Source of the DNA: JALZEG01 sp046263255
GTDB taxonomy: Bacteria; Actinomycetota; CADDZG01; WHSQ01
Assembly (NCBI GenBank): GCA_046263255.1
Contig: JBHELD010000006.1
Location: 62,001 to 126,000 of the forward strand
DNA length: 64,000 bases
Direction of reading: 5' to 3'
The translations under genes were made by a program, and so were the position numbers. Under the pieces are notes generated by a model. The model had not been told where the DNA came from. It did not search any database and was given only the letters and a program-made list of their open reading frames with translations. Position 1 is the first letter of the stretch; every line of letters begins with the position of its first letter. This document shows positions 1-9,227 of this stretch, in pieces.

Positions 1-1206
1 CTCCTTCACCGGGAGGTCCTCCGCGACCGCCTCGACGACGAGATCGACCTCGGCCATGTCCTCGTAGTCGAGCGTCGTCGTGATGCGGCCGAGGACGCGG
101 TCGGCGTCGGCCTCCTCGAGCTTGCCCTTCGCCACGGCGCGCTCGAGGCTCTGCGCCACGGCGGCCTTGGCGCGCTTGATCGCCGCCTCGCTGCGGCCGC
201 GCAGGATCACCTCGTTGCCCGCCTTCGCCGCGACCTCGGCGACGCCCGAGGCCATCAGGCCCGTCCCGACGACGCCGACCGTCGCCACGTCCGAGACCGG
301 CACGCCCGCCTCTTCCGGGACCGCGTCGACGACCTTCGACGACTCCGGGGCCTCGTACTTGTAGAAACCCCGCCCACTCTTGCGGCCGAGGTAGCCGGCG
401 GCGACGTACTGCTTCAGCAACGGCGCCGGCGCGTCCTGGTTGTCGCGGAACTGACGCCAGAGCGCCTCGCAGATCTCGTAGCCGGAATCCAGCCCGATGA
501 GGTCGAGCAGCGCCAGCGGACCCATCGGGTGGCCGCAACCGAGCTGCATCGCCGCGTCGATGTCCTCGCGCGACGCGTAGCCCTGGTCGAACATCCGGAC
601 CGAGGAGTTGAGGTACGGGAACAGGAGCAGGTTCGCGATGAAGCCGGCGCGGTCGCGGCACGGAACCGGCGTCTTTCCCAGACCCTCGGCGAACGCGCGC
701 GCGGCCGCGAGCGCCTCCTCCTCGGTCGCGACGGTATGGACGAGCTCGACGAGCTTCATGACCTGGGCGGGGTTGAAGAAGTGGAAGCCGATCACCTTCG
801 ACGGACGCCGCGTCGCGACCGCCATGTCGATCACCGGCAAGGACGACGTGTTCGTGGCGAGCAGAGCGTCCGGAGCGAGGATCTCGTCGAGCTCGGCGAA
901 CACCTGCTTCTTCAGGTCGAGGTGCTCGGGGACCGCCTCGAACACGATGTCGCAGCCGGCCAGGTCCGAGTTGCTGGTCGACGACGAGATGCGGCCGAGG
1001 ATCGCGTCGGCGTCGAGCCGCTCGATCTTGCCGCGGTCGACCGCGCGCGCGAGGCTGCGCGCGATCCGGTCGCGCCCGGCGGCAACGGCCTCCTCGCTGA
1101 TCTCGGTGAAGACGACGTCGTAGCCGGCGCGGGCGCAGACCTCGCAGATGCCGGACCCCATGGTCCCGCAGCCGACGACGCCGACCCGGTCTATCTCTAC
1201 GGTCAC
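1..1206 (-). CDS. Tandem 3-hydroxyacyl-CoA dehydrogenase (C-terminus cut by window edge)
   Basis: NAD-dependent oxidation of 3-hydroxyacyl-CoA to 3-oxoacyl-CoA, in beta-oxidation or C4 acyl-CoA metabolism in the cytoplasm. The first Rossmann fold starts almost at the N-terminus (GCGTMGSG, residues ~12-19) and is followed by the 3HCDH helical domain (conserved GFHFFNPAQVMKLVE at ~140-155 and the NLLLFPYLN region). A second Rossmann fold then begins (GTGLMASG, ~310) and runs off the window, so this is the duplicated ~590-residue type, not the single ~285-residue enzyme. Start GTG at 1206 is preceded by AAGGAG at 7 nt spacing. It is divergent from the ethylmalonyl-CoA mutase gene, 60 bp away, which suggests a joint role in crotonyl/3-hydroxybutyryl-CoA metabolism (inference). 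About the last 190 residues are missing here. Confidence 0.9.
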   Translation of the reverse strand, partial: MTVEIDRVGVVGCGTMGSGICEVCARAGYDVVFTEISEEAVAAGRDRIARSLARAVDRGKIERLDADAILGRISSSTSNSDLAGCDIVFEAVPEHLDLKKQVFAELDEILAPDALLATNTSSLPVIDMAVATRRPSKVIGFHFFNPAQVMKLVELVHTVATEEEALAAARAFAEGLGKTPVPCRDRAGFIANLLLFPYLNSSVRMFDQGYASREDIDAAMQLGCGHPMGPLALLDLIGLDSGYEICEALWRQFRDNQDAPAPLLKQYVAAGYLGRKSGRGFYKYEAPESSKVVDAVPEEAGVPVSDVATVGVVGTGLMASGVAEVAAKAGNEVILRGRSEAAIKRAKAAVAQSLERAVAKGKLEEADADRVLGRITTTLDYEDMAEVDLVVEAVAEDLPVKE

Positions 1207-1254
1207 CGTTGCTCCTTCGAAGGCTCGGGCAAGGGAGGCGAGCCTAAACCGGCT

Positions 1255-1260
1255 TACGAT
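1255..1260 (+). promoter_or_regulatory. Candidate -10 hexamer (TACGAT), leaderless promoter of ecm
   Basis: TACGAT lies 6 nt before the ATG at 1267, and no Shine-Dalgarno sequence is present. A transcript starting about 7 nt after this hexamer would begin at the ATG itself. No convincing -35 is visible. Confidence 0.4.
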
Positions 1261-1266
1261 TCCCTC

Positions 1267-3243
1267 ATGGAGCGTCGCGCCGGGGACAGGCCCTGGATCT
1301 TCCGCACGTATGCCGGCTACGCGAGCCCCGCGGCGACGAACGCGCGGTTCAAGGCGAACCTGACGAAGGGTCAGACGGGCCTCTCGGTCGCCTTCGACCT
1401 GCCGACGCAGACCGGCTACGACTCCGACCACCCGATGGCGCGCGGAGAGGTCGGGAAGGTCGGGGTCCCGGTGGCGCACCTGGGCGACGTGGAGGCCGTG
1501 TTCGACGGGATCCCCCTCGCCGAGATGAACACCTCGATGACGATCAACGCTCCCGCAGTGTGGCTGCTCGCGCTCTACGTCGCGGCGGCGGACGGCCGGG
1601 GGGCCGCGCGCTCCGACCTCTCCGGGACGACGCAGAACGACATCCTGAAGGAGTACCTGTCGCGCGGGACGCACATCTTCCCGCCCGAGCCGTCGATCCG
1701 GCTCACGACCGACCTCGTCACGTGGACGTTCCACGAGGTCCCGAAGTGGAACCCGATCAACGTGTGCTCGTATCACCTGCAGGAGGCCGGGGCGGACCCG
1801 ATCCTGGAGGTCGCGTTCGCGCTGGCGAACGCGATCACGGTCCTCGACGCCGTCGCGGCGACGGGGGCCGTGCCGGAGAGCGAGTTCGGACGCCTCGTAG
1901 GACGAATCTCGTTCTTCTGCAACGCGGGGATCAGGTTCGTCGAGGAGACCTGCAAGATGCGCGCGTTCGGCCGGATGTGGCGGCGGATCGCGACTGAGCG
2001 TTACGGCGTCGACGACGACCGCTACCGCCGCTTCCGTTACGGCGTGCAGGTGAACTCGCTCGGCCTCACCGCGGCGCAGGCCGAAAACAACGTCTACCGG
2101 ATCCTGCTCGAGATGCTCGCGGTGACGCAGTCGAAGGACGCACGCCCGCGGGCGGTGCAGCTGCCGGCGTGGAACGAGGCGCTGGGGCTCCCGCGGGCGT
2201 GGGACCAGCAGTGGTCGTTGCGCGCGCAGCAGATCCTCGCGTTCGAGACCGACCTGCTCGAGCACGACGACATCTTCGACGGCTCGCGCGTGATCGAGTC
2301 GCTGACGGCGGAGATCGAGGACGGCGCGCGTCAGGAGCTGGCGCGGGTGCTCGACGCCGGCGGATCGGTCGAGGCGCTCGGTTACATGAAGGAGCGCCTC
2401 GTCGCCGCGCACGCCGCGAGGCGGCGGGCGATCGAGAGCGGCGCCGACACCGTCGTCGGCGTGAACGCGTACGTCGAGACCGAGCCGTCGCCGCTCACCG
2501 CCGGTCTGGACGCCATGGCCTTCGAGAAGATCGATCCCGCGGCGGAGGCAGCCCAGATCGAGCGGCTGCGCGCCTGGAGGGCCGGGCGCGACCAGGCCGC
2601 CGTCACGGCCGCGCTCGACGCGCTGAAGCGCGCCGCCGAGGCGGGCGACAACCTCCTCCCGCCCTCGATCGACGCGGCCCACGCAGGCGTGACGACGGGG
2701 GAATGGGCGGACGCACTGCGCGCCGTCTTCGGCGAATACCGCGCCCCCACGGGCGTCGGCGGCCAGACGGCGGGAGCTCCCGCAGGGATCGAGCGCGCCC
2801 GGCGGGAGGTGAGGGATGCCGCGCAACGAGCGGGTGTGCCCAAGCTCCGGATGCTCGTCGCGAAGCCCGGCCTGGACGGCCACTCGAACGCCGCGGAGCA
2901 GGTCGCGGTCCGGGCGCGGGACGCGGGGTTCGAGGTCGTGTACCAGGGGATCCGCCTGAGCCCCGAGCAGATCGCGCGCGCGGCGGCGGACGAGGACGTT
3001 CACGTGGTCGCGATCTCGATCCTCTCGGGCGCCCACGGCCTGCTCGTCCCGGACGTCATCGACCGGCTGAAGGCCGAGGGGGTCGATCCGCAGGCGGTCC
3101 CGGTGGTGGTCGGCGGCATCATCCCCGACGACGACGCGGCGAAGCTCGCGGAGCTAGGCGTCGCGCGCGTCTACACGCCGCGCGACTACGACATGACCGG
3201 GATGATCGCGGAGATCGCCTCCCTGATCCCCGCCCGCGCCTGA
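1267..3243 (+). CDS. ecm: Ethylmalonyl-CoA mutase (coenzyme B12-dependent)
   Basis: Adenosylcobalamin-dependent isomerisation of ethylmalonyl-CoA to methylsuccinyl-CoA in the ethylmalonyl-CoA pathway (acetyl-CoA assimilation or precursor supply). At 658 residues it has a catalytic TIM barrel (~1-500) and a C-terminal B12-binding domain (~525-655) in one chain. The stretches GQTGLSVAFDLPTQTGYDSD, VGVPVAHLGD and MNTSMTINAP match the Ecm/MeaA branch rather than methylmalonyl-CoA mutase, as does VGGIIPDDDA in the cobalamin domain. The cobalamin motif reads D537-G-H539-S-N-A542, whereas DxHxxG is usual, so the last glycine is Ala. ATG 1267 has no SD but has a -10-like hexamer just upstream. Methylmalonyl-CoA mutase is the alternative but fits less well. 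The neighbouring dehydrogenase supports C4-CoA metabolism. Confidence 0.9.
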   Translation: MERRAGDRPWIFRTYAGYASPAATNARFKANLTKGQTGLSVAFDLPTQTGYDSDHPMARGEVGKVGVPVAHLGDVEAVFDGIPLAEMNTSMTINAPAVWLLALYVAAADGRGAARSDLSGTTQNDILKEYLSRGTHIFPPEPSIRLTTDLVTWTFHEVPKWNPINVCSYHLQEAGADPILEVAFALANAITVLDAVAATGAVPESEFGRLVGRISFFCNAGIRFVEETCKMRAFGRMWRRIATERYGVDDDRYRRFRYGVQVNSLGLTAAQAENNVYRILLEMLAVTQSKDARPRAVQLPAWNEALGLPRAWDQQWSLRAQQILAFETDLLEHDDIFDGSRVIESLTAEIEDGARQELARVLDAGGSVEALGYMKERLVAAHAARRRAIESGADTVVGVNAYVETEPSPLTAGLDAMAFEKIDPAAEAAQIERLRAWRAGRDQAAVTAALDALKRAAEAGDNLLPPSIDAAHAGVTTGEWADALRAVFGEYRAPTGVGGQTAGAPAGIERARREVRDAAQRAGVPKLRMLVAKPGLDGHSNAAEQVAVRARDAGFEVVYQGIRLSPEQIARAAADEDVHVVAISILSGAHGLLVPDVIDRLKAEGVDPQAVPVVVGGIIPDDDAAKLAELGVARVYTPRDYDMTGMIAEIASLIPARA

Positions 3244-3247
3244 GGCC

Positions 3248-4105
3248 GTGCGGATCCTCTTCCTCGGCGACGAAGACCGGGTCCGGGACCTGCTGGGGCC
3301 GGGCTCCGGCGCCGAAGTCGAGACGGCGAGCGGTCTCGCCGCCGCGCTCCGGCGGCTCGACGACGAGGCGTTCGACGCCGTCGTGGCCGACCTCACCGCG
3401 CGGGACGTGGTCGATCCGGTCGGGACGATCGCGGGGGCCGCCCCCCGGGCCGCGGTCGTCGTCGTCACGGACGAGCGGACCGCTGACGACGGCCTCCGCG
3501 CCGTCCGGGCGGGGGCCCAGGACGACTTCCGCCTGGGCGAGCCGGCAGGTGGGGCGTTCCTGCGCAGGCTCCGGTACGCGATCGAGCGGAAGAAGAGGGA
3601 GCAGCTGATAGCGCGGCACGCGCTCTACGACCCGCTGACGGACCTCGCGAACCGGGCGCTGTTTCGCGAGCGGCTGGCGCAGGCCGTGGCCCGCGCCGAC
3701 CGGACCGGCAAGGCAGTGGGCGTCCTGTGGCTCGATCTCGACGGGTTCAAGCAGGCGACGCAGGGGTGGACGCACGAGCAGGCCGAGCAGCTGATCCGGG
3801 CGGCGGGTGTGCGCATCCACCGTTCCGTGAGGCAGGTCGACACCGTCGGCCGCCCCGCGGGGGACGAGTTCACGATCCTGCTCGAGGGCCTCACCGACCC
3901 GCGCGAGGCCGAGCTCGTCGCCGGAAAGATCGCCGGCGCGCTGAAGGAGCCGCTGCTGAGGGACCCGGACGTGACGCTCTCGGCGAGCATCGGGATCGCG
4001 TCGTACCCGCGCGTGCCCGGCGACGAGCTCCTCGCCGCGGCGTTCGCGGCGCTGCGGGAGGCGAAGCGGGAGGCACGCGGCGGCCACCGCCTTCACGGGG
4101 CGTAG
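3248..4105 (+). CDS. Receiver-like domain + GGDEF domain protein (AGDEF variant)
   Basis: A 285-residue cytoplasmic signalling protein. Residues ~1-115 resemble a response-regulator receiver (MRILFLGDEDR acidic pocket, phospho-acceptor-like Asp in VVADL, ~49). Residues ~120-285 form a GGDEF domain with the entry motif DPLTDLANRALF and a signature A204-G-D-E-F208. The first Gly of GGDEF is Ala. AGDEF variants are known that still make cyclic-di-GMP, so activity is uncertain, not excluded. An RxxD inhibitory site (RQVD) sits exactly five residues before the signature. GTG 3248 starts 4 nt after the ecm stop, implying cotranscription, though I see no functional link. No membrane segment. Confidence 0.82.
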   Translation: MRILFLGDEDRVRDLLGPGSGAEVETASGLAAALRRLDDEAFDAVVADLTARDVVDPVGTIAGAAPRAAVVVVTDERTADDGLRAVRAGAQDDFRLGEPAGGAFLRRLRYAIERKKREQLIARHALYDPLTDLANRALFRERLAQAVARADRTGKAVGVLWLDLDGFKQATQGWTHEQAEQLIRAAGVRIHRSVRQVDTVGRPAGDEFTILLEGLTDPREAELVAGKIAGALKEPLLRDPDVTLSASIGIASYPRVPGDELLAAAFAALREAKREARGGHRLHGA

Positions 4106-4174
4106 AGGGATTCCCGCACCGGAGGTCGAACCGTCGGGGTAACGGAACCGAACTCGAAGACGGAGGCACCTCAA

Positions 4175-5341
4175 GTGCGGAAGATCGCGTACCTCGCCAC
4201 GGCCCTGGTAACGGCGCTGGGCGGAGGAGCAGCAGTGGCGGCGACGGACGCCGCGGAGCTCGGCCCGTCCGCGGGCGGGATCTCTTCGGAGAACGTCGAG
4301 TTCGTCAAGAACATCCCGCTGTCGATCGACGGTGTCGGCGGGCTGGTCGTCGGCGACTACTTCTATACGAACGACCAGCACAAGGTCATGATCTTCGACA
4401 TCACCGACCCCGTGAACCCCGAGCTGACGGGGTACGTCCCGATGCCGCAGGAGATCCTGTTCTCGCGCGAGGACATCGACGGGAACGGCGACATCCTCGT
4501 GGTGCCGAACACGGTCATCCCGAACCCCGAAGACTCGACGCGCCGGGTCGGGGCGACCTACATCATCGACGTCGAGGACAAGTCGAACCCGACGATCATC
4601 TCCAAGCTCAACGGCTCCGCGCAGCACACGATGAGCTGCATCCTCGACTGCAAGTGGGCCTATGGCTCCGACGGCAACATCATCGACCTGCGCAACCCGC
4701 GCAAGCCGAAGCTGGTGGAGCGGATGTGGGGGGAGGGGCTGCCGGCGCAGGGCGGGCACGACGTCAACGAGGTCGCGCCGGGCCTGGTGCTGACGTCGAC
4801 GCAACCGATCATGCTCCTCGACGTCCGCAAGGACCCGCGCCATCCGAAGCTCCTCGCGACCGGCGCCAACGAGGACTTCCGGTTCATCCACTCGAACGAC
4901 TGGCCCAACAAGGGCACGGACAGGCTCTTCCTCGCCGGCGGAGAACGCAACTTCCAGCCCCGCTGCAGCGAGAACAACGGCGCCTTCATGACGTGGGACG
5001 CCTCGAAGTGGCGCAAGACGAAGACGTTCACGATGATCGACGAGTACCGGATGAAGAACGGGACGTACACGGACGGCTCGCCTGCGGTGAACGCCGTCGG
5101 CTGCTCCTCGCACTGGCTCGAGGCACACCCGGATTTCCACAACGGCGGGATCGTCGCGGCCGCGTTCTTCGAGCACGGCACGCGGTTCATCGACGTGAGC
5201 TCGAAGGGGAAGATCAACGAGGTCGGCTACTTCATGCCTCACGGCGGCTCCACCGGCGCCTCGTACTGGATCACCGACGAGATCGTCTACTCCGTCGACT
5301 ACACGCGGGGCATCGACATCCTGCGGTTCACCGGCAAGTAG
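4175..5341 (+). CDS. Exported LVIVD-repeat beta-propeller protein
   Basis: A 388-residue protein with an N-terminal signal peptide (MRKIAYLATALVTALGGG, cleavage near AVAA-TD, ~23). The body has LVIVD-type propeller blades such as VMIFDITDPVNPELTGYV and IIDVEDKSNPTIISKL, and a cluster of conserved His/Cys/Trp positions (HSNDW, GCSSHWLEAHP). Such proteins are extracytoplasmic with no assigned reaction. Start GTG 4175 has GGAGG 8 nt upstream. The next gene follows after 68 nt on the same strand and also encodes an exported protein, so the two probably form a small secretome operon ending at the terminator at 6128. Confidence 0.75.
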   Translation: MRKIAYLATALVTALGGGAAVAATDAAELGPSAGGISSENVEFVKNIPLSIDGVGGLVVGDYFYTNDQHKVMIFDITDPVNPELTGYVPMPQEILFSREDIDGNGDILVVPNTVIPNPEDSTRRVGATYIIDVEDKSNPTIISKLNGSAQHTMSCILDCKWAYGSDGNIIDLRNPRKPKLVERMWGEGLPAQGGHDVNEVAPGLVLTSTQPIMLLDVRKDPRHPKLLATGANEDFRFIHSNDWPNKGTDRLFLAGGERNFQPRCSENNGAFMTWDASKWRKTKTFTMIDEYRMKNGTYTDGSPAVNAVGCSSHWLEAHPDFHNGGIVAAAFFEHGTRFIDVSSKGKINEVGYFMPHGGSTGASYWITDEIVYSVDYTRGIDILRFTGK

Positions 5342-5409
5342 CAGGAGGACGCAAGACGGGCGTCGAACCCCACCTCGAGACGACCAACACGAAGCAGGAG
5401 CAAACGACC

Positions 5410-6102
5410 ATGCGCAAGCTCGGCACCACCCTCATCGCAGGAGCCTTGCTGTTCGGCCTGATCGGCGGCGCCCACGCGGCCAAGCCCGTGACCGTGTTCG
5501 AGGACCCCGCCAACGACGCGGGGAACTACCAGCAGGGCCTCCCGCTGCCGCCGGCGACCGCGGCCGGGCTCGACCTCGTGTCGGGCTCGATCGTGAAGTC
5601 CGGCACCGACCTCGAGTTCACCGTCACGAACGCCGCCGCCCTGCCCCAGATGGGGAGCGCCGGCGAGGCGTTCCGGCTGCTGTGGCACCTCAACGTGGGC
5701 GGCGAGGAGTACCGCTTCACGGTCAAGAGCCTCGACGTCGGCAAGCCCGACGTCCTCGCGCAGTCCGGCACGGACCGCGTCGGCAAGGTCTACCAGGGCG
5801 TCGCCCGCCTCGAGCAGTGCTCGGAGGAGGCGCTCCCCGCCGTGCTCACGCTCGTGAACTGCAACGTGAGCGAGTACTTCGACGCGACGTTCGACCCCGC
5901 GGCCGCGACCGTGACGTGGAAGGTCCCGCTCGCGTCGCTGAAGGCGAAGACGGGCACCGTCGTCGCCGGCGGCACGACCGGTGCCGCCTCGACCAACTGC
6001 CAGATCTGCTGGGTCCCCCACTACGCCGAGAGGTCGCTGACGCCGAGCACGATCGTCGACGAGGCCGTCATGGCGAAGAGCTACAAGGTCCCCAAGAAGT
6101 AG
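5410..6102 (+). CDS. Exported protein of unknown function
   Basis: 230 residues starting with a clear signal peptide (MRKLGTTLIAGALLFGLIGGAHA, cleavage AHA-AK at ~23). The mature part is predicted mostly beta and has four cysteines (EQCSEE, LVNCNV, TNCQICW) that could form disulfides. I recognise no family. ATG 5410 has AGGAG at 9 nt. It follows the LVIVD protein gene and precedes a strong intrinsic terminator, so it is the last gene of its transcript. Confidence 0.65.
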   Translation: MRKLGTTLIAGALLFGLIGGAHAAKPVTVFEDPANDAGNYQQGLPLPPATAAGLDLVSGSIVKSGTDLEFTVTNAAALPQMGSAGEAFRLLWHLNVGGEEYRFTVKSLDVGKPDVLAQSGTDRVGKVYQGVARLEQCSEEALPAVLTLVNCNVSEYFDATFDPAAATVTWKVPLASLKAKTGTVVAGGTTGAASTNCQICWVPHYAERSLTPSTIVDEAVMAKSYKVPKK

Positions 6103-6127
6103 CCGATCCAGACCTGCCTGTATCTTT

Positions 6128-6160
6128 CAGGAGCCCCTTCGGGGGCTCCTGATCTTTTAT
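6128..6160 (+). terminator. Rho-independent terminator
   Basis: A perfect 10-bp stem (CAGGAGCCCC / GGGGCTCCTG) closed by a TTCG tetraloop, followed by ATCTTTTAT. It lies 25 nt after the stop of the exported protein at 6102 and ends that transcription unit. It is the clearest terminator in the window. Confidence 0.92.
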
Positions 6161-6198
6161 CGGCGCCCTCGCGCGGGCGCCGGCGGCGGGAGGGGCGC

Positions 6199-7239
6199 GT
6201 GGCTTTCAAGATCGGCGTAGGGCTCTTCACGGGGCAGATCCCCCCCGGCTCCGCGCGCTCGGTCCACCGGGACTACTCCGACGCTCTCGCGCTCGTCGAG
6301 GTCGCCGAAGAGGCCGGGTTCGACTCGGCCTGGGTGTCGGAGCACCACGGCTCGGGCGACGGATACCTGCCCTCGCTGCTCCCCCTGCTCGCGGCCTTCG
6401 CCGCACGTACGAAGCGCATCGAGCTCGGCACCGGCGTCGTCCTGGCGCCGTTCCACGACCCGCTCCGGCTCGCCGAGGACTTCGCGGTGGTCGACCAGAT
6501 CTCGGGGGGCCGCGTGATCTGCGGCCTCGGCATCGGATGGCGCGACGAAGAGCTCCGCGCGTTCGGGATCGACGCTAGGTCGCGCGTCCGCAGGACGACC
6601 GAGATCGTCGAGATCCTGAAGCTCGCCTGGACGGGCGAGCGCTTCGACTTCCACGGCAGGCATTACGCCTACGACGCGGTCGCGGTCACGCCGCCTCCGG
6701 CGCACCCGATCCCGATCTACCTCGGCGGCTTCGTAGACGCGGCGATCGCCCGCGCCGGTCGGATCGCGGACGGCTACATCTCCTCGCGCGCCCAACCCGA
6801 GCGCGTCGCCACCGCGTTCCGCCTCGCGAGCGACGCCCGTCGCGAGGCCGGACGCGGCGGCCGGCCGCTCGCCGCGCTCCTGCAGAACGCGTTCGTGACG
6901 GAGGATCCCGAGCGCGACTGGGCGATGATCGCCGCCGGCATCGGCCACCAGCTCGGCGTCTACGCCGGCTGGCGCGCGGGGACGGACGTCCCGGGGGTCC
7001 CCCTCCAGGTGATGCCGCCGGACGACGCGACGATCCGATCCACGACCGCGTACGGGACGCCGGAAGACGTCCTGCGCGCTCTGCAGCCGCTCGCTCGCAT
7101 CCTGGGGAGCCATCCCGAGTCGCACCTGGTCCTGCGGTTCCACTACCCGGGGATGGACGCGGCCCCCGCAGCCGAGGCCATTCGCCTGTTCGCGCGGGAG
7201 GTGGCCCCGCGGCTGCGCCGGGCCGCGGCCGCGGGATGA
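6199..7239 (+). CDS. LLM-class flavin-dependent oxidoreductase
   Basis: A 346-residue luciferase-like TIM-barrel monooxygenase using reduced flavin (FMN or F420). Family features are the N-terminal strand FKIGVGLFTG, FDSAWVSEHHGSGDGYLPS (~43-62), RIELGTGVVLAPFHDPLRLAED (split here only for description), GRVICGLGIGWRDEE and PIYLGGF (~174). The substrate cannot be read from sequence. GTG 6199 has GGGAGGGG upstream. The stop overlaps the next gene by ATGA, so it is translationally coupled to the DUF4012 protein, although no functional reason is evident. Confidence 0.85.
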   Translation: MAFKIGVGLFTGQIPPGSARSVHRDYSDALALVEVAEEAGFDSAWVSEHHGSGDGYLPSLLPLLAAFAARTKRIELGTGVVLAPFHDPLRLAEDFAVVDQISGGRVICGLGIGWRDEELRAFGIDARSRVRRTTEIVEILKLAWTGERFDFHGRHYAYDAVAVTPPPAHPIPIYLGGFVDAAIARAGRIADGYISSRAQPERVATAFRLASDARREAGRGGRPLAALLQNAFVTEDPERDWAMIAAGIGHQLGVYAGWRAGTDVPGVPLQVMPPDDATIRSTTAYGTPEDVLRALQPLARILGSHPESHLVLRFHYPGMDAAPAAEAIRLFAREVAPRLRRAAAAG

Positions 7240-9227
7240 CGCGCGCGGAGACGCGGCGACACCGCCCGCGCCGGACCGGCCTCGGCGGGGCGCTCGCCCT
7301 GATCACGGGCCTCGCGGGAACCTTCCTCTGGGTCTCGATGCTCGCGGGCCCGGTGCGGCTGGCGACGGGGTTGCTCGACGCGAGGGACCACCTCGACCGC
7401 GCCGAGAGCACGCTGTCGCGCGCCGCCATGAAGGCGGCGCGGTACGAGACGCTGTCGGCGGTCGCGGCCGCCGAGCGCGCCCGCTCCGGCCTCGACTCCC
7501 CCAGCCCGGTGCTCGTCCTCGCCGAGGACGTCCCGGTCCTGGGGGACGCGCTGGTTGAGGTGCCGCACCTCGTCGCCGCAGCGGAGCACTCCGCCGCGGC
7601 CGCCGGGGGGACGCTCGACGTCGCACAGAACGCGCTGCGGGGGCCGGACAAGGTGATCGCCAAGGATCCCGACGACCCGGAGGGCGGGGGGCGCATACGC
7701 ATCGACCGGATCAGGGCGATCGGGACCACGCTCGCCGACGTGCAGGACGAGATACGCGCGGCGCGGGAGGAGCTCGAGGCCGTGGATCTGCGCAACCTGC
7801 CGGGACGCGCCCGCAAGCCGGTGGAGGACGGGATCGAGCGCGCGAAGAGGACGTCTGAGGTACTTGCCGACGCTCGCGCCGGCTTCGCGATCCTGCCGGC
7901 CGTGCTGGGAGCGGGCCGCCCGCGTACCTACGTCCTCGGTATGCAGAACTCCGCGGAGCAGCGCGGGACCGGCGGCGCGCTGCTGCAGTTCGCCGTCTTC
8001 ACGATCGACGACGGCAAGCCGCACTTCGTGAAGGAGAGCAGCACCGTCTACGACGTCGACAAGGACCGGCAGCAGCTCTCGATCCCGCTTCCCGAGGACG
8101 CATGGTACGTCGCCGGGATCCCGGACGCGCAGCGCTTCGGCAACGCGAACTGGTCGCCGGACTGGCCGCTGTCGGCACGGCTGACGATCGACTACGCGCG
8201 CGCCAGCGCCGAGGTGAACCCCGAGGCGGCGGCGATCCCGCTCGACCGCGTCGACGGCGTGATCGCGGTCGACCCCCTCGCGATGGAGAAGCTGATGCCG
8301 GGCGTCGGCCCGTACAGGGCCGGGCGCAAGGAGGGCCGGACCGTCTACGTGACCGCGAACCGGATCGTCGACTTCGTCCTCTACAAGGCGTACGCGAAGT
8401 ACCCGATCCAGACGTTCCGCAGGGCGCGGCTGGGCGACATCGTCGACGGCTTCTACGAGAACGTCTTCAAGCCGAAGCACCCGAGCGAGCTCGTCGACGG
8501 GTTCGGATCGGCGCTCGCGGAGAAGCACATGCAGGTCTGGATGGCCGATCCCGCGGAGCAGAGGTTCATCGAGCAGATGGATTGGGACGGCGCCATCCGC
8601 GCCGCACGCGATGCCGACTACCTGTACGTCGTGGAGCAGAACGTCGGCGGCAACAAATTCGACTACTTCGCGACGAACGCGACGACGATGGACGTCGCGG
8701 TCGAGGGAACGGACGCCCTCGTGTCGACCGAGGTGCGCGTCCACAACGGGGTCTTCCTGCCGCAGCCGCGCTGGTCCGCCGGAGACTCGGCGAAGACCGG
8801 GCTGCACCGTCCGATGATGAACGTGTACGTGCCGCTCGAGGCGTCCTTCGTTGCCGCGGCGTACGAGGGCGAGCGCATCGCGTCGCCTCCGGGCGTGGTC
8901 GGCGTCTCGGAGGCGCCGACCGAGCATTTCGAGAAGGGCAAGAAGGTATGGTCGGCGACGTTCGAGATCCCGCCGGGCCAGGAGGCGGCGATGCGGCTCG
9001 ACTACCGCGTGCCCGGCGTCGTCCGCTCCGTCAAGGGCCGTAAGGTCTACAGGCTGATCGTCCAGCGTCAGCCGAAGGTCCGTCCGGAGGAGCTGAGCGT
9101 CACGCTCACGCTCCCGGACGGCGCCCAGCGCGTCCGTGCGCCGGGCTGGAAGCGCATGGGGAACGTCCTGACGTGGACGAAGCCTCTGAAGGCCGACCTC
9201 GACCTGGAGGTGTCGTGGCAGGAGTGA
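7236..9227 (+). CDS. DUF4012 domain protein, membrane-anchored
   Basis: 663 residues with one N-terminal membrane helix (~18-38, LGGALALITGLAGTFLWVSM) after a basic cap, a helical region (~45-220), and then the DUF4012 core containing the hallmark NSAEQRGTGG (~238) and NANWSPDWPLSA (~306). DUF4012 proteins are extracytoplasmic, of unknown activity, and recurrently found in actinobacterial exopolysaccharide loci, which agrees with the downstream genes. The start overlaps the preceding stop (ATGA) and the end overlaps the next start (GTGA), indicating one operon. Confidence 0.85.
   Translation: MTRAETRRHRPRRTGLGGALALITGLAGTFLWVSMLAGPVRLATGLLDARDHLDRAESTLSRAAMKAARYETLSAVAAAERARSGLDSPSPVLVLAEDVPVLGDALVEVPHLVAAAEHSAAAAGGTLDVAQNALRGPDKVIAKDPDDPEGGGRIRIDRIRAIGTTLADVQDEIRAAREELEAVDLRNLPGRARKPVEDGIERAKRTSEVLADARAGFAILPAVLGAGRPRTYVLGMQNSAEQRGTGGALLQFAVFTIDDGKPHFVKESSTVYDVDKDRQQLSIPLPEDAWYVAGIPDAQRFGNANWSPDWPLSARLTIDYARASAEVNPEAAAIPLDRVDGVIAVDPLAMEKLMPGVGPYRAGRKEGRTVYVTANRIVDFVLYKAYAKYPIQTFRRARLGDIVDGFYENVFKPKHPSELVDGFGSALAEKHMQVWMADPAEQRFIEQMDWDGAIRAARDADYLYVVEQNVGGNKFDYFATNATTMDVAVEGTDALVSTEVRVHNGVFLPQPRWSAGDSAKTGLHRPMMNVYVPLEASFVAAAYEGERIASPPGVVGVSEAPTEHFEKGKKVWSATFEIPPGQEAAMRLDYRVPGVVRSVKGRKVYRLIVQRQPKVRPEELSVTLTLPDGAQRVRAPGWKRMGNVLTWTKPLKADLDLEVSWQE

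Noticed and set aside
529..1266. An open plus-strand frame extending ecm about 246 codons upstream
   Set aside because: It is antisense to the well-supported dehydrogenase gene; the translated extension is low-complexity Arg/Ala/Asp-rich and Ecm homology starts only after 1267.
3119..5242. A 707-codon minus-strand open frame
   Set aside because: Opposite the GGDEF and LVIVD genes, which have signal peptide, SD and family motifs; no domain is recognisable in the minus-strand product.
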